From the NCBI GenBank assembly GCA_941918925.1, contig OW799234.1:71175043-71239042 (forward strand): a stretch of 64,000 bases of DNA, in the 5' to 3' direction. The stretch is from Phyto melanocephala (lineage: Eukaryota; Arthropoda; Insecta; Diptera; Rhinophoridae). Shown here in pieces: positions 48,611 through 58,006 of this stretch; position 1 is the stretch's first letter, and every line of letters starts with the position of its first letter. The translations under genes and the position numbers were made by a program. The notes beneath the pieces were generated by a model. The model did not search any database. It worked only from the letters and a program-made list of their open reading frames with translations, and was not told the origin of the DNA.

Positions 48611-48750
48611 TTTCATACTTTTAGAGCTTATCTATCATATCTACATATACACCCTATAAGCAAAAGAGTACAAATTAACTGACTAGGTTAAGTTTTATAA
48701 ACTAACTGTAAGTTAACCTCAATGTAATGCAGAAGTTACTCAATTTTAGA
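48611..48750. other. Spacer
   Basis: Nothing recognised. Confidence 0.4.
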
Positions 48751-50091
48751 GCATACCCTTCACACGACAGTTTAAAAGGGCAAATAGGTTTTTTATTTCA
48801 TGTGAAATTTCTACAATATTCATTTCCGCTCCCATAAAGTATATATTTTCTAAAAGTTTATGAATAAGGGAGCCGATTAAGCATTATCCATCTGTTCATC
48901 TGAACGTCTGCCCGCCTGTCCGTGTGTATGTTGAAATCAACTTTTTGAAGACCCCGGCATCGCTCAGACCCGTGTAAGGTATCAATATATCAGAAATATT
49001 CAAGGACAGGCAAGTATTGGAAATCAACATAATACCTTCATAAATTTCTGAGATATAAACAAATAAACACGACTACTACGCTAATTTTTACCATAACAAT
49101 TTAAAGTTTCCAGCCCTAGGATAACTTATAGACACGGTTGTTAGGTTAGATTAGGTAGAACAGGCAGCTGTTGTGCAGCTCACTTGGGTCCATTTTATTG
49201 ATCCCATTGTGATACCTGAATAGAAAAGTAAGAACAGAATAGAAAAGAGAGAAGAGAAGCAGACAACAACAGAGTCTCTAACGGGAATCGAACCCGCAAC
49301 CCCCAAACTAGCAAACCAGCACACTACTGACTAGTCCTCCGGGGCATCCACGGTTGTTACTATTTATAAATTTGGTATATCTCTGGAGATACTCATGCAA
49401 AATTTTAGACAAATTGGTCACTAATCGATAAAGTTATAGGCAAAAGCTATTTAATTTTTTTTTTTAAATATATCAAAATTTTTTAAAGTCCTAATATTTT
49501 TTAATCCCAAAATATAAGCCGTAATCTTTGAATTTATTTCTGAGAAAAACTAACAAATTGATTTGAAACCAACTGAGATATAAGCACCAAAGTACAACTG
49601 GTTTGGTGTTTTTTTCTAAAATTTACAGACAAATAGAGAGCCAAGAAAGCCAGTATGGGAATCAAAAGGAAAGGGTTTGAGTATTAAAATATAGTTAGAT
49701 ATGAAAAGGAAAAAAAATTCAAAATGGCGTCCTAGATTAAATGGCGAATATATGAGTCAAATATAGTTGTTACGGCTTTGTTCCCTTTAATCCCACAGTA
49801 TTAGTATCAAAAAAGCGCTCGACCAGTACAATGTAGTAACGGTAAGAAGGGATAAAATCCAAGATGGCGTCTGAAACAAAGTAACGGAGTGAATTTTTTT
49901 AATCGCCACAATATGGGTATCAAATGAAAGGGCTTGACAAGTAGAATACAATGAACTATGCAAAAATTCAAAGTGAAAGATGGCGTCGGAAATAATAAAG
50001 AACATAGCGTATTGTATGAAATCTATTATTTAGGCTAAGGTAAGATGTGGTATTACGCCTATGTACATGACGGTGAAGGGTATTATCAGAA
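48751..50091 (+). mobile_element. Family B element, most complete copy, split by a SINE
   Basis: Head 'gcatacccttcacacgacag', then 'gaaatttctacaatattcat', 'cccataaagtatatattttc', 'gagccgattaagcattatcc', the GTCTGCCCGCCTGTCCGTGTGT-type tract and 'gaaatcaactttttgaagac'. 'ctgagatataaacaaa' and 'taaagttataggcaaaag' follow. Two to three units with 'aagatggcgtc.gaaa' and 'gggtatcaaatgaaagggct' come next, ending in 'acggtgaagggtattat'. The SINE at 49144-49348 interrupts it. Without the SINE it is about 1.14 kb. Non-coding. Helentron-type by likeness to mini-me/DINE-1. Confidence 0.75.
49144..49348 (-). mobile_element. tRNA-derived SINE, full-length copy with 11-bp duplication
   Basis: Flanked by perfect direct repeats CACGGTTGTTA at 49133-49143 and 49349-49359. 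On the minus strand: 'gatgccccggaggactagtc' with the A box, 'ttgcgggttcgattcccgtt' with the B box, pyrimidine-rich linker, 'aggtatcacaatgggatcaa', 'aatggacccaagtgagctgc', tail 'acctaatctaacc'. It inserted into the family B element around it; the flanks join to continuous family B sequence. The duplication fixes the element's true ends: 205 bp. Confidence 0.95.
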
Positions 50092-50298
50092 GACGAGACT
50101 TTAAAAGGTATTTTATTTTGAATTGTTTTTTTCGTAGCATGTTTATAAAATGCACTGGAAGTCAGTAAAGTTAAAGAAGTGATTAAAAAATAAATAATTT
50201 AAATAAAAAGTAATTAAAATCAAATAATTGATTATGTTTGAATTATTGAAAAAACTAATTTATTTTATAGATTATACTAATTTCCTATCTATATATAT
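50092..50298. other. AT-rich spacer
   Basis: Nothing recognised between the family B and family A elements. Confidence 0.5.
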
Positions 50299-52375
50299 AA
50301 CAAGTAAGAGCACTATATATATGCCGAATCTTTTATACCCGCCACCAATTTTGTGTACATTTAAAGCACAATATTTTTTATTTTGTTAATCGCTATGGAA
50401 TAATCTCTTTATAATAAAATATGTATCACTTTCTTTGTAGAGTGTGGTTAAATTTTAAGGGCCCATGTTGAAGGTAAACTATACCTAGTCTTTAAATTTG
50501 TTTTCTGCATTTCACTTGACATTTCTCAATCTCAAACTTACTCAATTTGATCCGTGGAAAGATACGCAAATGAGCAACGCTTTAAAGTTATTCAGGTTTT
50601 TTTATAAAATTGGGCGTTCAAATCAAAATGCATTTTGTGCACTTCGTTATTCTTTTGATCAACATAATCGTTCAAATTCGTCCACAATCGTGAGAATTGT
50701 AAAAAATATTTAAATTTCTGCAAAACAGGTCTGTATAAAATGTTAGAAAATCTGTGAATGCCTTCTTAGTTCGTTGAATGGGAACCATTGCTGGTTTTTG
50801 CGATAGTGTGGCAAAAGAGTAGTCAACCTCGACTCATCATCATGCCTAACAATTGAGTATCAACATTGTCATTGAAAATTTGGATCATCAGATAGAGGAG
50901 GGGCACCAAGGATGGGAAGGGGCTCATTTGGCCGATATTTTGTTAAATACATAATTGAACCATACAAATATTATCACTACAAAAATAAATAATAATAATA
51001 TCCTAAATAATTTGTGTTTTATTTGAATTCAACATCGGTCCTTAAAATTTAACCACCCTTTATAACTTCGATATGCTACTAAAATGCTTTTGTAAATGTA
51101 GTCTTTCAATGAAAGTGGACGTTAAAGTAGGCGTGTCAATAAAGTTTCTGCTAATACATACAACTAAGATATTTCAATATAGTCCTTTATTTTCCCAAAA
51201 ACTTTGTCAATAGAGAAATTACATGAATTTAAGATAAACCGTTATATGGGAGGTAGGCGTTAAAGTGGACGTGTCACTTTTTGGCACAACAATTACATTG
51301 AAAAAATTTGATCATCATACCAATAATTTTGGCGGTTTTATGAGCTTTTAAATTTCATTAACGGAAGATAACGTGAAAAGTGGGCGTTATAGTAGGCGTG
51401 TCAGAGTTGTTTTTGCGAATGAGTACAACTTAGGTGTTTCCATGTAGTTCTTTATTATTCCAAAATCTATATTAATGGAGAAATTATATGAATTTTAGGT
51501 AAAACGTTATATGGGAGGTGGGCGTGGCACCTTAATTTTCTGGCACAGTAATGACATTGCCTAGGAGGATATACGTAGCAAATTTTATCATCATACCTCT
51601 AGTTTTAGCGGTTTTATGAGCTTTTAAATTTCATTAACGGTAGATAACGTGAAAAGTGGGCGTTATAGTAGGCGTGTCAAAGTTATTTTTGCGAATGAGT
51701 ACAACTTAGGTGTTTCAATATAGCCCTTTATTATTCCAAAATCTTTGTTAGCAGAGAAATGGGTGGGCATAAAAGTGGGCATGGCACATTGATTTTCCGT
51801 TACATAAAAGCGTCTCACCAAAAAGCAAAGTGTGCAAAATTTCAGAGTCGTACATCCAATTTTGTTGCTTTTATGACGTTTTTGTTTTTAAATATATCGA
51901 AAAATACACTGTGCGGTATAAATTTTCGTACATTTTGATCGATAACTCCTCACCTAATGTATAGATTTAGATAATTTTCGGTGAGAAATATTGTTTTTAC
52001 TCAGGAAATATATATTCGAAGTTTCATGAGTCTACGTTAATGCGTTTGGACACAATTCCATTTTATTCGATGTCCGAAGGACACGGTGTTTTCGACCTAC
52101 TCTTGCTTTTCGAGCTATAACTCTCTTCCTAATATTCCTATTTAGCCCATTTTCAATACCACACAAACCTTGTCTATAAGAAAGATTCGGTGCGACCTCT
52201 ATCGTGCTTTCAACAGACGGACAGACGGACGGACATAGCTAAATCGTCATCAAATCAAACCCTGATTCAGAATATATATAATTAATGGGGTCTAAAATGG
52301 ATATTTCGATGTGTTACAAACGGAATGACAAAATGAATATACCCCCACCATTTTTTTGGTGGCGGGTATAAAAAT
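50299..52375 (-). mobile_element. Family A element (mini-me/DINE-like), full copy 2, split by a Tc1/mariner insert
   Basis: Read on the minus strand: head 'tatacccgccaccaaaaaaa' with inverted 'tggtgggggtat', 'cattccgtttgtaacacatc', 'gaaatatccattttagaccc', 'tagctatgtccgtccgtccg' and 'tctgttgaaagcacgataga'. AT-rich body units with 'tgacacgcctac' boxes follow. The tail is 'attggtggcgggtataaaag', 'attcggc' and 'atagtgctcttacttgtt'. Two body units around 51371 and 51651 are a roughly 280-bp tandem duplication. Excluding the 621-bp insert at 50440-51060 it is about 1.46 kb. Non-coding. Confidence 0.8.
50440..51060 (+). mobile_element. Nested, internally deleted Tc1/mariner element
   Basis: TIRs of 33 bp match at 29 positions; the shared core is GTGGTTAAATTTTAAGG. 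TA lies at 50438-50439 and 51061-51062. The frame at 50498-50713 contains MSNALKLFRFFYKIGRSNQN, then AFCALRYSFDQHNRSNSSTI and VRIVKN: the helix-turn-helix DNA-binding start of a Tc1/mariner-like transposase ('F-Y...N-x-x-x-x-R-A-L-R...HNR-x-x-x-x-T-I-x-x-I-V'). Beyond it the frame decays (SVAKESSQPRLI-like) and the catalytic domain is deleted, leaving only a short C-terminal 'YKYYHYKNK'. Its TIR differs from the elements at 22821 and 38914, so it is a separate family. It sits inside family A copy 2. Confidence 0.88.
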
Positions 52376-52376
52376 C

Positions 52377-53026
52377 AATGTGTGTTTGTATGTTTGTTTG
52401 TGCTTTATAGAAGGTTAAACGGCTGGACCGGTTTCCTTGTAATTTTCACAGAATCTTTCTGTATGTCTGGAAGGAACTATAGGGTATACTTTGGTTTGAA
52501 ATTGTAAGTGAGCGGGGTGCCACGCCCTATTAAAGAATAAGTTTTAAATATTATATATCACAAAAGTTAATGCAGCTAGAGTCTTCAAATTAAGTACCGT
52601 AAACTTTGACATCCGCTTGAACATTTGGGTAAAAAATGGGCGGACTTTCAATAGTAGGCGTGGCGACATGCATTAAATACTAAATTTCGTATATTTGGAA
52701 AACAATACGATTAGAGTACCAAAATTTTGCAAGAGCAACTTTGGCACCCAAATAAACATTTCTGGAAAAAATAAGTACATTAGAAATAGTGGGCGTGGCA
52801 GCTCTCATAGCAATTGAATACTAAAATTCGTATATTCGGGAAGCGATAACAGTTAGAATAGCCAAATTTTGCACGAGAAGCTTTGACATCTATATGACTA
52901 TTTGAATAAGAAATCGTTGACTTAGTAATAGTGGGCGTGGCACTTCCAAAATAAATATATTTTTGAACTATAAAATTTTTATTTTATTACGAGGAGGGTG
53001 GCGAAGCACACCGGGTATAAGCTAGT
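52377..53026 (+). mobile_element. Family C-related element (Helitron-like) abutting family A
   Basis: 'atgtgtgtttgtatgtttgt', 'ggctggaccggtttccttgt' and 'aattttcacagaatctttct' are followed by units of about 137-140 bp. Their boxes 'gtaggcgtggcg' (near 52654) and 'gtgggcgtggca' (near 52790 and 52930) are evenly spaced. It ends 'gcgaagcacaccgggtataagctagt'-like, closing in CTAGT at 53026. No coding capacity. Confidence 0.65.
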
Positions 53027-55457
53027 TTCCTAAATATTTACAAAATTGTTGAAAAATTCAAAAATATTTAAAATAATTTAATAATTATTTTAAATAAAGT
53101 CAATTTATAGTTAACTTAAAAAAAACTAACTTTAAGCTGACTGAAAAATGAGGGACTTTTAACTAACTTAAAGTTAGTTGACAAGTCATGCAAAGTCAGA
53201 CAATTGACTACTGCCTAGGACATCGCAATGTTCAAATAGTCAGTTAGCCCTATTCAAAATAAGCCAGGCATCAAACACCTCTAGTTGCGAAAAAGTTAAA
53301 TCAAAGTGCACTTAAAGTTAGCTGAGTTGCTTATAGGGTATATTTAAGCTTACTTTGGATGTACATACATGCACACATTTAAATGTAAATACATCTTTCG
53401 TACATACATTCACATATATTTTATTTTGTCATTTGCTTTTATTATTATATTTCATCTGTTTGTTATTTTTAGATTGTTTTTTATTATTTTTATTTGCAAA
53501 AAAATATTTTTAAACGTACACACATACTTACGCACTGATACCCAAACAAATGAAAAAAGTTTGTATGTATGTATGTATGTTTATGCAAGTGTAAATAAGT
53601 GTTTTTTATAGTTTATATTTATATATTAGGGTTGGCATCATATGTCATCATAATTTTTATATGGATTTTATATAATATTTTTATAACGTAGCTTTTTTTC
53701 GTACTTTTGTTTGTTGCTGAAATTTCAGTTTTTTCCACTTGTGATGTTTTTTTCTGTTCGTTTGTTGTTGAATTTATTATTTTTTCAAAAGTATTTTATT
53801 ACTTTAGTAACAGTTTCTCTAGTACACTTGAAAGTTTTCTTGGTAAAGGAAAGAAAAAAAAATTAATTTCTATGCACATAGTACATACATACATAAGTAT
53901 ATTTTAACATTATTTTCATATACATCTATGTATGCATGTATGCATGTCGTTTGACTACACACCACTACATACATATGTACATGTGCGACAAGGTTTCATA
54001 TTTTATTTTAAACAAAGTACCAACATTTTGTGCCAAAAACCATCATGTACACTCACGTGTAAATGTCACTCTTATGCAAATTGTTGCTGCCACACACTCT
54101 TTAGCATTGTTGTTATTATTATTTTTTTTTTTTGTATTAAAGCCAGTTTCTTTTTTTCTATTTTCTTTTTCGCTGTTGTAAGGGTGTGTCTTTTAAGTTT
54201 AAAGAATTTTGGAGGGTTTTTTATCTCTATTTTTCTGTGTGTGTTTGATGGTGTGGAAATTATGGAGCATACACATATGTACATAAGTTTCTGTACTTGA
54301 GAATTGAAATGTGAATTTATTATCATATTTGAGAAAAATAGAAATTTTTTGAAGTTCCTCAGAGTTTAAATGGTTAAAGAAAATGCTTAACTTTAAGCAG
54401 ATAGCCGGTAAAATAAGGTCTTAAAGACTTGCAACTCCAGTTTTGTGTTCATTTTACCCCTTGAGAACTTCTAACCAATATTTTCCAAAATAACTAGCAA
54501 ATCTTAACAAAACAATTGTATTCAATTACCCCAAAAAAGAAACCCAAGATGAGAAAACAATATTTCTACTGAAAGATTCAAATTACACAATGGCAATAAG
54601 ATGACAAAGAGAAGACAATGCCTATAATAATGAAAAACTAAACTCCTGAAAATAATTTGAACTCAAAACCAAAATATATTATTAACAGCTCTTCAAGGAA
54701 GTGTAACACAAAGAAATTTTGTCGTACTCAAGACCAAGTAATCTAATACCTGCATAAAGAGGCAAAGAAAATCCCAGCAAAAGTAAGGCGGCAAATAAAT
54801 CTCCTTTTTCCAATTGAATATTGTAACTAATCTAACGCTTTTTCTCATACCATTGGTGTCTTTTTATATATTATTTGAACAAAGGGAAGAACAAAACAAT
54901 ATTAGCTGATTGCCATAGCTAAGGCAAAAAGGCAGAGAAATTTAGTAGGATTTTATTAAAGGGACAAAGTTTTCATGCATTTTTAAATAAACATTTAAAA
55001 AATATTTTTAGTGAATAAACTTTTTTTTAAATTTTCAAAAATTTATCGAAAAAATTTACAAAAATTTTACGAAAAATTGTTTGCATTTAAAACACATATA
55101 TGTATAATTCAATGGTAATATTCAATTTAATCTCGAATTTAAAACATAAAAAATATCTTCTTTAAAAAAGAAAGAAGAAGAAAAAATTCGAAAAGATAAA
55201 AAAAATTCAAAATATCCATCAGCAAGTGTAGCAGTATCTGTTAAAAAGTCAACATTTTTAATTTTTTTTAAGAACCGTCCATGTAACAAATTTTTAAAAA
55301 TACTACTCTTATGCTTAATAAGTTTTTCTGATAAGATCTAGTTGTCATAAAAATTAGTTAATCGACTGATGAAAAATCTAATTTTTTTTTTTAAATTTCT
55401 TAAGAGCAAACTTATTAACTTTAACTAAAGTTATATTTAAAGAATAACTATGTATAT
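53027..55457. other. AT-rich non-coding stretch
   Basis: Many 'tacatacatatgtacat' phrases (53360-54300) are typical of fly intergenic DNA. Long frames at 53369-54326 are F/V/I-rich low complexity. No gene recognised. Confidence 0.5.
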
Positions 55458-55824
55458 ACTAGCGTACCTGGCAAACTTCGACTCGCCCCAATTTTAAGCC
55501 TTCAGACAAACTTTAGAGTAATATTACAACACAAATATTTAAATTTGGTTAATTTGAATGGAGGCAGTAGGTGCCAAAATAACACCTGTCAGATTTCGCA
55601 AAGTAAATGTCAAAGTATAACGCCATCTATCGGTTTTTTTCTGAGAACTTTCTATTTTTTTATTTCAAAAGCCATTAAGGAATAATTTCACAAAAAATTT
55701 AATACAAAAACTGGATTATCCATTTTTCCAATTTTCCGACTTTTCTGGAGGGATTTTCAAACAACTGACAAAAAAAATTTACAGAAATCAGCCCAGCCGT
55801 TCTCATTTTATGAATTACTATACA
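55458..55824 (-). mobile_element. Family C-like fragment (Helitron-like)
   Basis: Minus strand: starts near 55824 with 'tagtaattcataaaatgaga' and 'acggctgggctgatttct', and ends 'gtcgaagtttgccaggtacg' then CTAGT at 55458. The start phrase and the CTAGT end match the pattern of the other family C copies; the body is divergent. Confidence 0.5.
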
Positions 55825-56104
55825 TTTTTTACACCATTTTTATATGTATAGAAGAACAGGAAGATTTACATTAAAAGTGTATACACCCAACTCTTTTTTT
55901 ACACCGTTTCTTTTTACACGGATTTGAAGTTACACGGTTGAAAAAAAACAAATTTTTTGTAAAAAATTTTTAATCTAGTACGGTTTCGAAATCAATGTCT
56001 TGTAATTATGTTTGTTTTTACCAGACTTGGCATCATTGCTGAAATGAACATACATAGTAGTAACTGGGAAATCCCCTTATTCGATAACTGTTATCTACAC
56101 ATTT
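55825..56104. other. TTTACACGG-repeat flank (left)
   Basis: At 55893-55938 'tttttttacaccgtttcttt', 'ttacacggattt' and 'ttacacgg' occur. The same phrases occur in the same orientation at 57120-57262, on the far side of the pogo-like pseudogene. They probably mark its subterminal region. Confidence 0.5.
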
Positions 56105-56180
56105 TATCACAACGGGACCCTCGGAGGACCCAAGTGAGCTATGCCTTCGGGCGGCTGCCGGATCTAACCTAACCTACCTT
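56105..56180 (+). mobile_element. SINE 3' fragment, third tail type
   Basis: 'tatcacaacgggaccctcgg', 'aggacccaagtgagctatgc', 'cggctgccggatctaaccta' and 'acctacctt'. It begins at the point where the other SINE copies read 'tatcacaa.gggat', keeps 'ggacccaagtgagct' and ends in the same CTAACC tail, but the middle differs. The tRNA part is missing (5' truncation). Confidence 0.65.
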
Positions 56181-56386
56181 AACATTTTGTTCGCATGATA
56201 TTTACCTAAAATATTGCATAATTGAAGTGTTTAAAGTTTATTAGCTCGCAATATTTTATCAATTGTTCGTGCTATTAATTAGATTTGAACATTTCTGATC
56301 TTAATACGTGAAAAAAGGTATTTTATCTATAAATTTTTAGTTAAGCTTTAAAAATAAAATGTTTGCCCTTACTAACAGTTAACAAA

Positions 56387-56964
56387 ATGTTTAAAATTTC
56401 AAAGATTCGTAAAAGGCAAGCCATTTCTTTGGAAGTAAAATTAAAAATCTTGGACTGTCAAATTGAAGATGTCGACGAATTAATGATAGATAAGTCTCTA
56501 GATGATGATTGTCTGATTGAATAAACAACAGATGACGGCAAAACTGAGAACCATAATAGCGATAACGACGAGGAGACCGAAATATGTCAACTAACTGCTA
56601 GTTTAATTGATGGCGGTCTAACATTTGGTAGAAGTATGGTGTATAATTTCTTAAAAAATGATCCTAATATGGAACGTGCCCTAAAATTCGAACGAGATAT
56701 TAATACTTGTATTGCTGGGTATAAAAAGTTGTATAAAGAACTTAAAAAACCATAAGTTCAACTTTCTATAAAAGATTTTTTAATAAAATAGTCGACGGCG
56801 CAGGACCTTTCGGAAAGTAGACAGTTCAAAACTCTATTACCGGACGAAAGTCACCATTAAATAATTTGATGGATATCTCTAGTGATGATACCGACTTTAG
56901 TCCAGTTCGTCGCAAACAATTGCGCTTATTATCAAGTAGCGACGATAATTATGTAGCTATGTAA
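56387..56964 (+). pseudogene. pogo/Tigger-like transposase relic, internally deleted
   Basis: The frame at 56387 begins MFKISKIRKRQAISLEVKLK then ILDCQIEDVDELM. This is the 'K-R-K-x-x-S-L-x-x-K-x-x-I-L' start of pogo/Tigger/CENP-B-like DNA-binding domains. After a stop at 56522 the same frame continues with acidic sequence, TASLIDGGLTFG, and ERDINTCIAGYKKLYKELKK. A stop at 56753 and QLSIKDFLIK follow, resembling the PCNA-binding ending known in pogo transposase. A further frame gives MDISSDDTDFSPVRRKQLR then LLSSSDDN and stops at 56962. The DDE catalytic core is absent. TTTACACGG repeats lie on both sides (55893-55938 and 57120-57262). Alternative: an unrelated acidic protein; the N-terminal block is the main support. 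Confidence 0.55.
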
Positions 56965-57119
56965 ATATTTTTTCTTTATTTCTATTCTAATTTTTCTGTT
57001 CTTAATTCTGGATTAACAGATTTCCATTGTTCTTTTGTTTTTCACCTGTATGAATTATGTATTTTAAGTTTTAATGCTCAGTAAAATGCATATCTGAAAT
57101 TTTGTAGCTTCCAACATTT

Positions 57120-57262
57120 TTTACACGGTTTTTCGTAATAAAAAAGGTTTTTTATTTCATATTACACGGTTTTCAGATGACATGGAACGTATCCCCTATT
57201 TTACTATAGAAAACGCCTCTTTTTTTACACGGTTTTTTTTTACACGGATTTCTGAGGAACGT
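57120..57262. repeat. TTTACACGG-repeat flank (right)
   Basis: Four ACACGG motifs, with 'ctctttttttacacggtttt' and 'tttacacggatttctgagga' repeating the left flank in direct, not inverted, orientation. Confidence 0.6.
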
Positions 57263-57581
57263 ACATAAAAAAGCACAAGACTGCAGATTCTAGTAGAAAA
57301 GGTTCAAAAAATCTTACTTATGTCGGGGTTAAAAATGTTTTCTCAGAATTTAACTGCATATTCGATTAATGTAGGTAAGAGATGCTTAAGCTTTGGTCAG
57401 CCGACTAATGATGCCCTAGTTTTGGTCTCTGTATGTCTGCAATGGTAACGAGTAGATGAAGAGGGAATCTGTTTCAAATATCTCTAACTCAAATTCAGTT
57501 TCAATCTCTGGCAAGATCTTTAGGTACTTTCTTGGAAATATATAGAGTGACGAGGCTTCCCATGAGGATATTGTAACTTAC

Positions 57582-57807
57582 AAAGGGTGCCCCGGTGGAC
57601 TAGTCCGTAGTTTGGGGGTTGCGGGTTCGATTCCCGCCAGAGACTCTGGACTGGTCTGCTTCTCTTTCTCTTCTATTCTAACTATTTCTATCCTTATTCT
57701 ATTATTCTCTTTATGTCTATATTAAGGCATCACAATGGATCTTAATGGTCTCCGGGTAAGGGTGTGAGGGTAACTTTGCACCAGCCTTAAATACCTACCT
57801 ACCTACC
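57582..57807 (+). mobile_element. tRNA-derived SINE with alternative 3' tail and 11-bp duplication
   Basis: Flanked by perfect TTGTAACTTAC repeats at 57571-57581 and 57808-57818. The body reads 'aaagggtgccccggtggact' with the A box, lacks the roughly 24 bp between the A-box region and 'tttgggggttgcgg', and keeps the B box GGTTCGATTCC. After the pyrimidine-rich linker and 'aaggcatcacaatggatc' the sequence switches to 'ttaatggtctccgggtaagg', 'gtgtgagggtaactttgcac' and a (TACC)n tail. Inserted into a LINE remnant. Confidence 0.95.
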
Positions 57808-57839
57808 TTGTAACTTACGAATCGCGATCAGAAGTATAT

Positions 57840-58006
57840 GTCTAGATTGTTGGTGGTCTCGAAGGGTCAATGAATATTAAGGATCATGCCAGCCGACTTG
57901 GATTTCATAGTAGTCTGGACTTGAAGAAAGTGGAATCAGTTTTCCACCTTCTCCACGAATGTCCTGCCTTGGCAGCCAAGAGACACATAATTAAATATAT
58001 GTGACC
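57840..58006 (+). pseudogene. LINE polyprotein C-terminal scrap
   Basis: The frame near 57883 reads DHASRLGFHSSLDLKKVESV, then FHLLHECPALAAKRHIIKYM and a stop. It matches the 'H-A-x-R-L-G...E-x-x-x-H-L-L-C-E-C-P-A-L' zinc-knuckle end of I-type LINEs. Bases 57300-57570, on the other side of the SINE, have similar composition and are probably the same element. Confidence 0.6.

Noticed and set aside
48213..48616. piggyBac-type MITE (TTAA target)
   Set aside because: TTAA occurs only at the left side; both sides share only TA.
49142..49156. Interstitial insect telomere repeat (TTAGG/CCTAA)
   Set aside because: The short CCTAA-like runs are tails of SINE copies, and flies lack TTAGG telomeres.
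53369..54326. Cluster of small membrane proteins
   Set aside because: Overlapping frames on both strands rich in F, I, V and C arise from T-rich repetitive DNA; no start context or homology.
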